A stretch of DNA of 30,515 bases from Saccoglossus kowalevskii (GCF_000003605.2 NW_003153256.1:5655-36169); one strand, 5' to 3'; positions 1-24,896 are shown, numbered from the stretch's first letter. The notes: a model not told the origin generated them from the letters alone. Made by a program: numbers and translations.

Positions 1-129
1 TTCATCAATAAAACACTCACAGTGCAAGGCTAGTTCACCAAAATGTCTATTCTTTTGCTTGAGTGTGAAAGTACATGGTTTAGTGACTACCTCTTATATT
101 TAAAAATTTTAGAATTTCTTTTATTTGGG

Positions 130-1865
130 AAGGTTCTTCTATAAAAATATAACAGATATATGTATATATATTTTTATTCAGTACTATAGGCCATGGGCCT
201 TACATGTACAATATTAAATATACTTGAAAATAAATAAATAAACCCTCCCCCAGCCATTCCATAAGTTTTCGGCGTTTCTGTAATGACTAGAGAATATACT
301 TGCCTAGATTTACTAACGTATTTGTATTAAATTAATTAACGAAATAAATTATCATTCTGACGCTGGAGAAAAATAAACGTGTGGAATATTTTGTATCATA
401 AGAATGGCATATTGTGAGCAAATTAGAAGCATGTGATATTCATCTTCAATTTGATTACAACAAAATGGACAAAACCTCAGTTCCAGTGGAATCCTCTCCC
501 AGTCTCAATATTTGGGTCATGTTTAGAAATTCTAAAACAAGGCAGTGTCCTTCTATAAGTTACATTTGAAGTATATTTCAAATACTTTTCACAAGTCATA
601 TTACATTTAAATTTACAGTATGTACGCATTGTGGGATACCCTGCAACACCAATAAACCATTCTTGCTCAGAAATATCAAAACTTCGCTGTTTAAATTCAT
701 ATAGAAAGAGGTCATAATTAACCACCTGTTGTTTTACCTATACTTTACCAAAACCATATTTATTTAACAGGTTTTTGACATACAGTGCCCAGCAATTGAA
801 CTCCTGGTTTGTCGAGTATACTGGTATTGATAACAATCTCTAGCAGTTTCTGGGGAGTCTACTTGTATACATTTCAATCAAAACCGAATTATTTTAATGT
901 TAATCAATGCATGTATTTGGTGTCTACCTTACTCCACCTCCCTGACAGCACAATGTGTGGCTTTCAAATATACCCCCAGAATACATTTACAAAGTTTATG
1001 GTGATTTTTTTCAATATCATTACATTTAGGATTTTCCAGAATGCGCTGCCACACAAGAAACTTGGACAATCAAAAACGTTAAATGCATTATGTGGTTGTA
1101 ATCTCCAAAATTTATAAAGCATACTTTGTAGAGAATGTAAGCTTTCCTTGCCTATTCTGCAATAAGTTTGTGTGCTTGGTACCAGATATCCGAACTACAG
1201 AAAATAACACAAGATAATTGTACTTTGAGACAACTTCTATTTCTCATCCTTTCCATAACCATTTCTCAACTTGTTTTAATCATCCTTTTTTTCCGAAATA
1301 CAATAATTTTAGAATTTTTCATGTTTACATCCAATCTCAATCTACTACAATTATCTGCCAATCTATCTAACAAACGCTGTAAACCGATTGGAGAACTGCT
1401 AAAAAGCGCGAGATCGTCTGCATAAAGTAAATACATTATGTTTAGAAGTATTGAAATATAATACAACAGTCAACTTTTTCAATATCGTTAACATAGAATA
1501 ATAGTGATGATATAAATGAAACTTGTTGCAAACCTACGTTTATTTTGAAAAAATTCTGTGACCTCCATTGGTGGTTTGACAGCAGTTTGAACATGTGTAT
1601 ATATTGAAATTATGGATGATAAGAGTTCTTCTTCTATACCAGCCTTGGCTAATTTATAGAACAGGGAATAATGATGAACACGGTAGTCTCGTAGTCTAGA
1701 AATGCACAGTATAAACGGCTTTTTAAATGAAGTGTAGACAGAATAAATACATTATCCACGGTACCCCATTCCTTCCGAAAGCCACTCTGTACTTCAACTA
1801 TTTTACAATAATTATCAATCCACGCCGAAAGTCTATCTGCCAAAATACTTGTGTACAATTAATTA
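130..1865 (-). mobile_element. CR1/L2-type LINE, reverse transcriptase and 3' part, degenerate
   Basis: Read on the minus strand, 1858-1649 gives a reverse-transcriptase fingers stretch (ADRLSAWID, VQSGFRKEWGTVDNVF, CAFLDYET). This runs on in shifted frame through KLAKAGIEEELLSSIISIY, then to the catalytic box LLYADDLALFSSSPIGLQRL at about 1430-1370. The C-terminal region typical of these LINEs follows: RTYCKFK...EKYL...RISKHDPNIETGR near 620-480 and CPFCCNQIEDEYHMLLIC near 470-410. The 3' tail (about 250-130) is A/T rich and carries a short palindrome around AAGGCCCATGGCCT plus AATAAA, as is common at the 3' ends of CR1/L2 elements. The region between PPMEVTEFF and YADD is eroded and several frameshifts and stops are present, so the copy is dead. 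The clade is assigned from motif style; Jockey-superfamily relatives are not excluded. Confidence 0.85.
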
Positions 1866-3199
1866 ATATTATTACATATGTACCGCAGTTTATTTTGATT
1901 CGTCCCTGAAATCAAAATCGGTATTTCCACAACACATATGCAAATAAGGTATGAGGGCAAACAAAGTAGTCCCTTCAGGAGTAACGTTTTTCGAAATAAA
2001 CAATATTAAGAAGTACGATATTTCACCTTTGGGATACATGAATATACTTGCCGAGTGAAATGGAATTTGAACAACAGCAATGGTACTTTTATGCAGTCAC
2101 TTATTTTGAGTCAAACTAATTTGCATATCACCCATGCAATAATTTTTTCAGTATTTGCACGGTCGATATGCAAATGAACATGGTATTTCCATTGGCTACC
2201 GAACTATTTTTATTTTGTAAACACATTTTCGTCTGCTATTTTTATCCGATTCAAATAGTTCAGCAACGTTTTTGGCATGTCAGGTGTACATCACATAAAA
2301 TACTACGATTGGGAGAACTTAATGTATGTTGATCACCTGGAAATTGAGTTATATAAACCTTGAAGGGCTCTCGAAAGACCCACCCGCAGTAAAATCAGCG
2401 ATTACCGTTGAACATCGAGATACCAGGAGGTTTCTGCTGGCGATGTTGCGGCCTGAGTTCCAAATAAAGATTATTAACGCCAAATGAGCAGCATTTTAAC
2501 CGGTAACCAAGACTCATTCAATCCACGACCAGCAAGCAATATCACAAAAGAAGTTGTAGCTTGCAGCTCAGCGACGACCGCTGTCGACGAAAGTCATCCC
2601 GTCTGTGGAGTACCGCAGTTGCACGGCTTGTTTGCCAATGCACAATTCTGTGGAGGAACTTTTAACTTCAACATAAACTGTGTATCATAATCATCCAGTT
2701 CAAGTTCACGTCCACGACTAATTTATTCGGACAGTGATTCAGATTATTTTATTTCCACACAGACAGTAACATGCGTTCTACACTGACACCCGTTGCTCGG
2801 GCGTAACCCTGTCTTGGAACATATTAATTGGCAATGGGGTTTCCCGATCTAAATTCCATCCGATTTGTTGCACGTTCTTACTTTAATGTGAAATAATCAA
2901 ATATGGAACATATGTAATAATAACAGAACCCCACACCCTCCCCGTTTGCACTCGAGATGTGGTGTATTCGCTTCGCTCGTGAAAGTACGGCCGCAGGCTA
3001 CACCGCATCACTGGTGAAAATAACTTCCATACGCAACGAAAGCCACGGGGAGGGTGTGGGGTTCTTTCGTAGTATTTAATGGCATAATACTACAATAATT
3101 TCCCGGTTCACCTTAAGACTCTTTCGTATAAAGCCCATTCCATGTCCAAAACGTTATTGAATAAAATATGTAACATATTATGTATTATTTATATGTTAT
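1866..3199. other. Foreign insert splitting the LINE; contents unidentified
   Basis: LINE similarity stops on both sides of this stretch: the endonuclease-to-RT linker ends near 3200 and RT sequence restarts near 1860. Within it, on the plus strand, a TATA-like TTATATAAACC lies at about 2349, roughly 130 bp upstream of a 68-codon open frame at 2484-2690 that ends FNFNINCVS. An AATAAA lies at about 2464. This looks like the edge of an element or a retroposed promoter-bearing fragment, but no family was recognised. An inverted-repeat element (2925-3065) lies inside it. The open frame alone is not convincing as a gene. Confidence 0.4.
2925..3065. repeat. Perfect 21-bp inverted repeat, MITE or fold-back element
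   Basis: The 21 bases at 2925-2945, beginning AGAACCCCACACCC, are the exact reverse complement of 3045-3065, ending GGGTGTGGGGTTCT. An inner pair, GATGTGGTGTA near 2954 and TACACCGCATC near 3000, matches 10 of 11 as an inverted repeat. The spacer between the perfect arms is 99 bp. This form fits a miniature inverted-repeat element or fold-back transposon. No convincing target-site duplication was seen outside the arms, so the superfamily is not assigned. Confidence 0.6.
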
Positions 3200-4190
3200 T
3201 TGATATACTCTCTGTTTTATCACTAAAGTTTTGCCAAAAATGCCTATAGTGTTAGGTTGGGCAGCAAGGTTTACCAAAGCAACGCGCATCTTGCTTTGAT
3301 GGGTTATCATTTTTTTTTTTTCGTGTTATTGTTTACAACAGCTTCATGTGATTACAGCAGGAGTACATTACGCCATTTAAGGAAACTGTGGCGCTAGCCA
3401 CATCACCCTGCTCAATACTTGTATAGAAACTGTGGCGTAATTGATTAGTGGATTCTGAATAGAAATTATCATGATACATCTGTTTTTGCCCTGATCCCAT
3501 CTAAGTTTACCAGGTACATTGTGTTGTTGAGTAGCAGGATGTACTTCACTGTTGCCATTAACAACCCCATTCTGAAAAGCTACTATTCTATTGGCATATG
3601 GTCTGATTTAATGCGTGATCCCACTGTAAAATCAGTAATCGTTTCAAAAAAGTGTGTGCTTGCAAGAACATAGTCATTTATACTTAATTCAGTCTCAGAA
3701 ATGAATGTAAAGTTTCCACTCCCTGTATTCTTATATAGACTCCCATTTACAATATAAAGCCCAGATGTGAAACAAAACATCAAGTAATCCATACAAATTC
3801 ACTTTGTTTTCCATTGACACAAAAGTTATTATTTCCTTATTACTTTCATTATTTTCAATTAGCATGTAAGTAGCATCTAAGTAAACACTACCTTGTTCAT
3901 TATCTGTTCTCTCATTACCATCGCCTGACTGACAATTTTATTTTGAAGTGTAAGTGTTTCTGTTTTCAATGTGTCAAAGAAATCAGCATAACGTGATCCC
4001 GCTGGTGGTCTAAAAGTATTTGCTATCAATAATATAGGTTGGTTATTATTTAACAAACACCAACATATCTTGTGTATTTGACTGGAAAGACATTTTACAT
4101 CCAAATTACAAGCATTGTTTTCACGAAAAAAACATTGATAACCAACCTGAAGCTCTCCCGTAAATGTTATCTTTTACACCCAATATATTC
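3200..4190 (-). mobile_element. CR1/L2-type LINE, endonuclease (APE-like) part, degenerate
   Basis: On the minus strand, 4104 downward reads DVKCLSSQ...ICWCLL, then ANTFRPPAGSRYADFFDTLK, a standard endonuclease segment. A frameshifted GDGNERTDNEQGSV follows, then LYIVNGSLYK, INDYVLASTHFFETITDFTVG and SDHMPIE (the SDH catalytic box near 3590). The linker after it (WDQGKN, NPLINYATVS) runs to about 3200. Order and strand match the RT part at 130-1865, so both pieces most likely come from one insertion. The first endonuclease motifs are absent, meaning 5' truncation near 4190. Frameshifts and an in-frame stop make it non-functional. Confidence 0.8.
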
Positions 4191-5251
4191 ATATTTTTAA
4201 ACCCATTTACTATGCAGTATCCTCGTAATAACTTCAGATTCATTATAAATGTTTGCATTCGTTTTAACTCATTTTAGGTCAAAATATATTAAAATATTTT
4301 TCCACAAACTTTCATATAGTTTTTGCGCGTCGATGGCGGTTGGCTCTCTGAAGCTTTCACTAGTGGCCAATGATGTAGGTTGTAACAATTAAGGGAAGGC
4401 CAGATTGGAAGTCACGGTGACTGTCGACAGTCTAGGTGATTGGATTCCGCATAAAATCAAACTTTGCAGAAACAGATGATCGCAAGAGAGAGTTTCAGGA
4501 TTCTGCCAGGGTTACGTCCCCAAACACGGGCAGCGTCCTTTAAATAGTCAGAAATAGTATCGTCTCCGGCAGTATCGTTCTCTTGATCACCCGGAACCGT
4601 TGACAGTCTCCATCCCTTCTCTTCCAAATCCCACCGCTTATACCAAGACACTGTTTTCTGGTTTAACAATGGAACATTCAATGCCAACCGAGCACGATAA
4701 CGCGTATACGTCGTTATGTTACTTACAGAGGTTCTGATTTGTGTTTCATCGTAGGATTTGAAATACATACATTGTTTATATTCACTGAATATTATATAAT
4801 ACAATATTTTATACTTATATACATATCACTGTGTAATCCATTCGCGCAGCGCAGCAAAAACGTCATGCGTTCCCCGTGGCTTTAGATACATTAGTGGCGA
4901 AATAATGAATATTTAACTACTCAATCAAAGATACATGACAATATTTTATATTTTGAATGTGCCTATTTCAAAAGAAAAGAATGATGGCTACATATAAATT
5001 TGAAATGCTACCCAATTCCAAAATGACTTTATAAATGTTTACGAAGGCCATGTCACAAGTGCGTTATATATATTTTCGCCGATAATCATTCGAAGTCAGT
5101 CGTTAGAATTCACGCTTACAGATAAAGATAAGTTATTCGCCACCAACAAGAAAATGCCGCATATAACCACTTTCTATCTTGCTAAAAATTCTCACGAGTC
5201 GTCACAGAATATCGAAAATAAATACTCGTGAAATAACGCGGTATTTTCTTG
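4191..5251. other. Spacer without an identified gene
   Basis: An A/T-rich stretch. The minus strand has a 115-codon open frame (4457-4804) containing SWYKRWDLEEKGW and DAARVWGRNPGRIL. It has no recognised domain, no supported splice partners and no convincing start, so it is not called as a gene. No RNA gene, terminal repeat or other element was seen. Confidence 0.3.
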
Positions 5252-6038
5252 TGTTAGGCCTGCATATTGCAATGGAGAGAACCACCCACATAACTCACAC
5301 TGGACAGGGGGTTCTTTCACTGATACAATGGGGTAGACAAGACTATAGTACTGGAAATGAAATACACATACACTAACATATCGAGTTAAAGCTCCTGGCT
5401 TTATTACCTCTCAAAACAATTACAAGAAATAACTCACAGACAAATACAATGAATAAAGTCACTAAAATAGGGGATTGCTTAGGAAAGTGTTCATTGGTGA
5501 TAACTCACAGTTCCAGGATGTAGAAATGGATGACACACAATGGCTTCTGCAACACAACCACGAAAAAATACAGGAGTCTTGCTTGCAGAGGAATGTTGTT
5601 ATTCTGGAGAGCTCCGATGAAGCAGGAGATCACAGAGCAGTTCATAAAAGTATCACAGAATGATGGTTGAAGCCTGTGTCACTTGTCTCACAATATTGTA
5701 GCAGCAACACACAGGATACTAGGTTGAAATGATGGACCCAACTGTTCTCAGTCTGTTCAATTTATAGGCTTAAATGGCCTAGATTCAGTGACACCAACTG
5801 GGTTTCAACATGAGCCAATCAGAATGTGATATTGCTAGCAGCTGTGTCACATAGGCAACTCAGTAGATCATAAACATAGTTTGTTATTCAAATGACAGCA
5901 CACCTGGTAGATTCCAACTGTCCTTGCAGAGTTGATAACAAGTATGACCTGTCAATCACCTCTATGACAGTTATGCACACTTCTTTTTGCAGGGTTTAAG
6001 GTAATATGACAAAAACAAAAAAATAAAGAACGCTGACA
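5252..6038 (+). repeat. Dispersed ~0.8-kb repeat, copy A (possible solo LTR)
   Basis: This segment, starting TGTTAGGCCTGC and ending AACGCTGACA, matches the minus strand of 10765-11636 over its whole length at roughly 75-80% identity by eye. Long shared blocks include ACTGGACAGGGGGTTCTTT, TGGGGTAGACAAGAC, AATGAATAAAGTCACTAAA and AGCAGCTGTGTCAC. The TG...CA ends and internal AATAAA would suit a solo LTR. However, the 5 bp on each side do not match as a target duplication and no primer-binding or polypurine site can be judged. Short open frames shared by the two copies are frame-broken in different places and are not credited as coding. Confidence 0.75.
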
Positions 6039-7168
6039 TCGGCGAATAACCTTAGTAGGTAATACTATAATTTTTTTTGTAAAATCTGCATTATCGAGTT
6101 ATTTTGAACTTTCTACAAAAAGAGTTATAAAATACAATCACTATATCTATTACATATAAAACATATTTTCATTCCATGGAACAGTCACTTGGTAGAGTAT
6201 ACATTTCAGGTGTAACTTACTCAACGGCTCGTAAATATCTTATAGTTTCACCGTGATGTGTAGTATTCATTAATACTGAGATGCATATCGAACTGTGTCA
6301 AAATACACCTTCCTCAAATTAACATGTTCAATTAAGAAACTCGACATGCCGGTTCATGGGTACTTGCTTAAGATTTATAAGACCTAGCGAATTTAACCAT
6401 AATAAAAAAACTAAATTTCACATTGATGATGCTGAAATGCATTTTTCAAACGTTCTACGTAAATTGCAGATTCGTACACAAATAAAGTCCAGTTGTCAAG
6501 GTGATGTCGGAATTCACATATATTTTACTACAAACAGTATTTTACAAAATGGTTCTCGGTCTGTTTATCTGAGAGTAATGTTACCAAAAGAATGAAATTG
6601 AAAATGTATGTAATTTCATGCAAATTAGCCACTGTTCTAACAGTGACAGTTTATCAGTGAAGTTCAAACAAAAAACTTTGGACAAACACACAATCTACGT
6701 ACTGTGCAAATCTCGAGTCAACTGCGCACAAAACCTTGTAATTATCTCCTGGTAATGGAGATAATATACTTTTCAGGCAAACAATTATTTGGTACATAAT
6801 GTTTTGGAATCTTTAAATCACATTTTAACATGTTCTGCTTGAGGCAGAGCACCGAAACTTTGACAGGAAGCCGCAAAAAGAAGTCACAGTTAGCGAAATG
6901 GTTAGAGCATCAATACGCGTTCAAATTCCTCCTGAATTTTTCCTGAATTAAACGCTGGCCGAGATTCATTCACAAAGGAATGAAAGTAGTTTAATCTGTC
7001 ACCACAAACGTACATGTATTCAAAGTTATACTAGAAAAAAATTAGGGATAATAAACTAGATATTTGTGATATACTTAATTATGCGTAATATTATTCAATT
7101 ATGTGTCATAGAGTCACATTTGTGTTTATTTTTTTTAGCCTTTGTGTTAATGTAAGTTGACATCTCTT
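6039..7168. other. Spacer; tRNA-like fragment near 6891, otherwise nothing recognised
   Basis: A 79-codon open frame at 6356-6595 on the plus strand has no recognisable domain and is not called. At 6891-6908 the sequence TAGCGAAATGGTTAGAGC resembles an RNA polymerase III A box, and 6917-6929 (GCGTTCAAATTCC) resembles a B box. The spacing is too short for an intact tRNA, so at most this is the decayed head of a tRNA-derived SINE. The rest is A/T-rich DNA with no signal. Confidence 0.3.
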
Positions 7169-7670
7169 TCACTTGCTGACAGTCTGCCTCAATAGCTTCG
7201 ACACCAGCTTCTGGCATGATATCTTCAATCAAAAGAAATGCGCCATAATAGAAAGACTATAAGAAATATTGAAATATTTACGTTAGAAACAACTATATTG
7301 CGCAATTTCTTGTTTTTATATTGTAAGAGATATGCGGTTTAACCTGATTGTTCACGTAAATCGATTGCACATGTAGAAGTAATTGTAAGAAACATGTAAA
7401 ATAATATTCTTGATGTACTTACAGTTCCCTTTTTATCAACAACACAACTATCAGTAATACACCCATGGCATAATGTATTTTTATGAAGAACTGTAACAGC
7501 ACAATTAATGTCCTTTACCATGTGTTCAACGTCAATTTTCAGGCACGAATTCCAATTTGAGTACTGTTGCATCTGATATTTCGATAAATCTTTTATCTTG
7601 TTGAAAACCGAAGCGCGACACATCCGATTAGTGACAGTGAACAGATATTGTACCTTTGCGCATTCCGCAC
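7169..7670 (-). CDS. Cysteine-rich exon pair, unknown protein or receptor C-terminal extension
   Basis: The minus strand has a 248-nt open segment (7670-7423) bounded by AG on its left and a strong donor ACT|GTAAGTA. It encodes about 82 residues with eight cysteines (AECAKVQYLF, NRMCRASVF, NSCLKIDVEH, NTLCHGCITDSC). A downstream acceptor (TTTCTTTTGATTGAAG) at about 7223 would lead to 17 more codons and a stop at 7171-7169. Another frame of that second exon is open longer, to 7095, so the end is uncertain. The start phase (one base supplied upstream) matches the phase in which the receptor's last visible exon ends at 8092, so splicing to it is formally possible. A cysteine-rich block would be odd in a cytosolic tail, so a separate gene is equally plausible. 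No family recognised. Confidence 0.35.
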
Positions 7671-7966
7671 CTTCAAAATTTAACAATATTTAAATTATAA
7701 TATTTAAACAAACATTTACGTTATTTTTGTATTTCTGAGCATGATTGAATACATAAACTTCATAGAGTATGTATTGAGGCAAATAATCCAAAAATGGACA
7801 TTTGTGATTGTATTCTAAATTTATATAAATCTCAAAAACTTCAATTATAGTTTCAACATAAAATATACAGCAAGATGCATGTGATAAACTGCGATTTTCA
7901 ACGAAAAAAAGTAGGTGTCAATGTGCAAGGGTCCCATCTTTAATGCAAATGTGGCTAATCGAATGT

Positions 7967-8025
7967 ATGTAAATTTATGTAAATTTATGTAAATTTATGT
8001 AAATTTATGTAAATTTATGTAAATT
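7967..8025. repeat. 10-bp tandem repeat (ATGTAAATTT)x6
   Basis: Six near-perfect units of ATGTAAATTT lie in tandem, just beyond the 3' end of the last visible receptor exon on the minus strand. They fall in its last intron or 3' flank. Confidence 0.95.
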
Positions 8026-8091
8026 AAAAAAAAACAACTCACGGGAATAAAACCTATCACAATGACATAAAATAAATGATGTTTATCTCAC

Positions 8092-21181
<13,090 letters not shown>

Positions 21182-21280
21182 CTGTTGACGGCAAGATGAA
21201 AAGATGTTATATGCCTTTTCATAATTGTTATATCATGATTATTGTTTAAAGAGTTTATGTTTTTATAATTTGTGCATTTC

Positions 21281-24200
21281 TGCAATCACGAATGCAGTGC
21301 CTGTAATCTCTTATACAGTGTCGGCAATCTATGATACAGTGGCTACATTCTTTCATACAGTGCCTGTAATCTATGATACAGTGCCAACAATCTTTCATAC
21401 AGAGCATGTTTTCACTGATACAGTGCCTATGATATCTCAATCTCTCATACAGTACCTGTAATCTCTCATACAGTGCCTGCAGTCTCTGATACAGTGCCTA
21501 CAATTTTTCATACAGTGCCCGCAATCTCTGATACAGTGCCAGCAATCTCTAATACAGTGCCTGCAATCTCTGATACAGTGCCTGTAATCTCCAATACAGT
21601 GCCTGTAATCTCTCATGCATTACCTACTATCTCTGATCCATTTACTGCAATATCTGATAGAGTGCCTAATCTCTTCCACACAGTGTCAGCAATCTCTAAT
21701 ACAGTGCCTACAAATTCTGATACAGTGTATGCAATCTCTGATACAGTGCTTACAAGTTCTGATCCATCAACTGCAATCAATGATACAGTGCTTTCAATCT
21801 CTCATACAGTGTCTGCAATCTACCATACAATACCTGTAATCTCTCATACACTGCCTACAATCTTTGTTCCATTTACCACAATCTTTGATAGAGTGCCTAA
21901 TCTCTTACTTACAGTGCCAGCAATCTTTAATACAGTGCCTACAATCTTTCATACAGTACCTGCAATCTCTGATACAGTGCCTTCAATCACTGACACAGTG
22001 CCTACAATCTTCCATACAGTACCTGCAATCTCTGATACAGTGCCTACAATCTCTCATACAGAACCTACAATCCCTGATACAGTACCTGTAGTCGCTGATA
22101 CAGTGCCTACAATCTCTCATGCATTGCCTAAAATCTCTGATTCATTAACTGCAATCTCTGATACAGAGGCTGCACTTTCCAATACAAAGCCTACAATCTC
22201 TCATACAGTGCATGCAATCTCTGGTACAGTACATTCAATCGTTGACACAGTGCCAGCAATCTCTCATACAGTGCTTTCAGTTTTTGTTGCGGTCATCGCA
22301 GTTTCTGATACAGAGCCTACAATCTCTGATACAGTGCCTGCAATCTTTCCAACAGTACCTGCAATCTCTGATACAGTGCCTGTAATTGTTCATACAGTAC
22401 CTGTAATCTTTGATACAGTGCCTTCAACCTCTCATACAGTGCATTTAATCTCTTATACATTGCCTACAGTCTCTGAATCATTAACTGCAATCTCTGACAC
22501 AGTGACTACTATCTTCCATAAAGTGCATGCAATCCATGATACAGTGCCTGCAATCTCTCATACATTGTGTAAAATCTCTGATCCATTAACTGCAATCTTT
22601 GATACAGTGCCTGTATTCTACGATACAGTGCCTGAAATCACTGATACAGTGCATGTAATCTCTCATACAGTGCCTGTAATCTCTCATACATTGCATACAG
22701 TGTCTGGTCCATTAACTACATCTCTGGTACAGTACCTACTATATGTGATACAGTGCCTGCAATCACTGACACATTGTCTACAATCGTTAATACAGTACCT
22801 GCAATCTCTGATACAGTGCCTGCATTCTCTGATACAGCGCCTGCAATTACTGGTACAGTGTCTGCAATCTGACATACTATGCCTGGAATTTATGATGCAG
22901 TGCATGATGTCTCTGATACAGTGCATACAATCACTGACACAGTGCCTACTATCTTCCATACAGTACTTGCAATCTCTGATACATTGCCTGCAATCTATGA
23001 TACAGTGCGTTCAACCTCTAATACAGTGCCAGCAATCTCTCATTTGTTGCCTACAGTCTCTGATCCATTAACTTAAATCTCTGATACAGTGACTCCAATT
23101 TCTGACACAGTGCCTACAATCTTTCATTCAGTACCTACAATCTCTTATATCTCTCGTTCGTTGCCTACAGTATCTGATCCGTTAAATGCACTGTCTGATA
23201 CAGTGCCTGCAATCTCCGAGACAGTGCCTGTAATCTCTGATACAGGTCCTGCAATCTCTGATACAGGTCCTGCAATCGCCAATAGAGTGCTTTCAGTTTC
23301 TGTTGCGGTAATCACAGTTTCTGATACAGAGCCTAAAATCTGTGATACAGTGCCTGCAAGCTCTGATACAGTGCCTGCAATCACTCATACAGTGAATTCA
23401 GTTTTTGTTGCGGTCATTGCAGTTTCTGATACAGAGCCTACAGTCTCTGATACAGTGTTGGTAATGTTCAATACAAAGCCTACAATCGCTGATACAGTGC
23501 CTGCATTCTTTGATACAGTACCTACCATCTTTGATGCAGTACCTGCAAGCTCTGATACAGTGCCTGTAATCTCTCATACAGTGCCTGTAATCTCTCATTT
23601 ATTGACTACAGTCTCTGGTCCATTAACTGTGATACAGTGCCTGCAATCACTGACAGAGTGCCTTCAATCTTTCATACCATACCTGCAATCTCTGATGCAG
23701 TGGATACAATCTCGGATACAGTGCCTGCAATTACTGGCACAGTGCCTACAATCTGTCATGCTGTAGCTGAAATCGGTGTTACAGTGCATGCAAACCCTCC
23801 TACAGTGCCCATAATCTCTCTTACAGTGCCTGCAATATTTATACTGTGCCTTGATTCAATGTTATGATGCTTGCAGTTTCTAATCAGTACCTGTAATCTC
23901 CGATACAGTGCCACCAATCTGTGACACAGTGCCTGCAATCTCTGAATCATTGCCTGCAATCTCTGTTACAGTTCTTACAATTTCTGATACAGTGTTTGCA
24001 TTTCTGATACGGTGCATGTAATCTCAGTCACCTTGCATTCAATCTCTCATACAGTGAATACAATCTCTCATACGTCGCCTGAATCAATCATACAGTGCTT
24101 CTGTTTCTGTTTCGGTGATCGCACCTTCTAATACAGAGCCTAAAAACCCAAAACAAAGCCTGCAATTTCTGATACAGTGCCTGCAATCTCTTATACAGGG

Positions 24201-24545
24201 CGTACAATCTCTGATACAAGGCATGCAATCTCCAATAAAAAGGATGTAGGCTCTGATACAGTGCCTGCAAACTCTGATACAGTGCCTGCAATCACTAATA
24301 TAGTGCTTTCAGTTCACGTTGCGGTGATCACACTTTCTGATACAGAGCCTACAATCTCTGATACAGTGCCTGCAATCTCCAATACAAGGCCTGCAATCTC
24401 TAATACAAGACCTGCAATCTTTGCTGCAATGCCTGCAATCAATGATACAGTGCCTGCAATCCCTGGTACAGAGCATACAATCTCTGATAAATGGCTTACA
24501 ATCTCCGATACAAGGCCTGAAATCTCTGATACAAGGCCTGCAATC
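21281..24545. repeat. 21-bp minisatellite array, left block
   Basis: About 155 tandem copies of a 21-bp unit, consensus CAATCTCTGATACAGTGCCT plus G, with 10-30% divergence between units. The period is a multiple of three and five of the six frames of the consensus lack a stop, so long open frames (for example 21473-23071 plus, repeating AISDTVP) appear automatically and are not called as genes. A diverged variant unit containing TTTCTGTTGCGGTGATCAC recurs near 22274, 23290, 23395, 24097 and 24305, some copies exactly 105 bp (five units) apart, which shows higher-order structure. The stretch 23830-24170 is the most decayed. The array begins about 100 bp upstream of the first visible receptor exon. 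Confidence 0.97.
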
Positions 24546-24726
24546 CAATTTTCCCTTTAATTTTTTTGAATTTTGAAAAAACTGAGAAAATTGGCCCATT
24601 TTCCCCTTGAAATGTTTTTTCTGCATACAAAATGCATGGAAAATTTCTCAAAAGACAAAATTTCACTGAGAAACTACAATTTAATCTGAGAAAATTGAGC
24701 GAAAATAAGGCTTAGAGGGAACACTG
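24546..24726. mobile_element. hAT-type miniature inverted-repeat element, 181 bp, with 8-bp target duplication
   Basis: The minisatellite is broken by 181 bp of unrelated A/T-rich sequence. The octamer CTGCAATC stands directly on both sides (24538-24545 and 24727-24734), a perfect 8-bp target-site duplication. The ends are imperfect inverted repeats: left CAATTTTCCCTTTAA, right (reverse complement) CAGTGTTCCCTCTAA, 12 of 15 matching. An 8-bp duplication plus CAGTGTTCCC-like termini is characteristic of hAT-superfamily elements. There is no coding capacity, so it would have needed transposase from elsewhere. Because the array itself is repetitive, the duplication alone could arise by phase; the termini make the case. 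Confidence 0.88.
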
Positions 24727-24876
24727 CTGCAATCTTTGATGCAGTGCCTGCAATCAATGATACATTGCCTGCAATCCCTAGTACAGGGCTTACAATCTTT
24801 CATAAATTTCAGACACAGTGCCTGCAATCTCCTATACAACGCTGGCGATATCTCATACAGTGCCAGAAATCTCTGA
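24727..24876. repeat. 21-bp minisatellite array, block between hAT element and R2
   Basis: Seven or so degenerate units of the same 21-bp repeat continue after the hAT element and stop abruptly at AATCTCTGA, where 28S rDNA begins. Confidence 0.9.
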
Positions 24877-24896
24877 GATGACGAAGCATTTGGCTA
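24877..24896 (-). other. 28S rDNA fragment downstream of the R2 site
   Basis: On the minus strand these 20 bases read TAGCCAAATGCTTCGTCATC. This is the conserved 28S rRNA sequence immediately 3' of the R2 insertion site (TAGCCAAATGCCTCGTCATC), with one change. It abuts the 3' end of the R2 element on one side and minisatellite on the other; 28S would continue TAATTAGTGACG but does not. Confidence 0.93.

Noticed and set aside
4457-4804. 115-codon open frame on the minus strand
   Set aside because: No domain, no splice partners and no similarity that I recognise; its length is possible by chance in non-coding DNA.
5475-5663. Shared open frame in both copies of the dispersed repeat (SQFQDV...SCLQRN)
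   Set aside because: It is present because the copies are homologous; the frames break at different places and no protein family is recognised.
5252-6038. Calling copy A a confirmed solo LTR
   Set aside because: TG...CA ends are present, but the flanking 5-mers differ in both copies and internal LTR-element sequence is not in the window.
21473-23071. 532-codon open frame repeating AISDTVP, and cysteine-rich RHCIRDC frames on the other strand
   Set aside because: The 21-bp consensus is stop-free in five of six frames, so long open frames arise without selection. Different stretches are open in different frames, indels switch frame, and there are no splice sites or composition bias to favour one.
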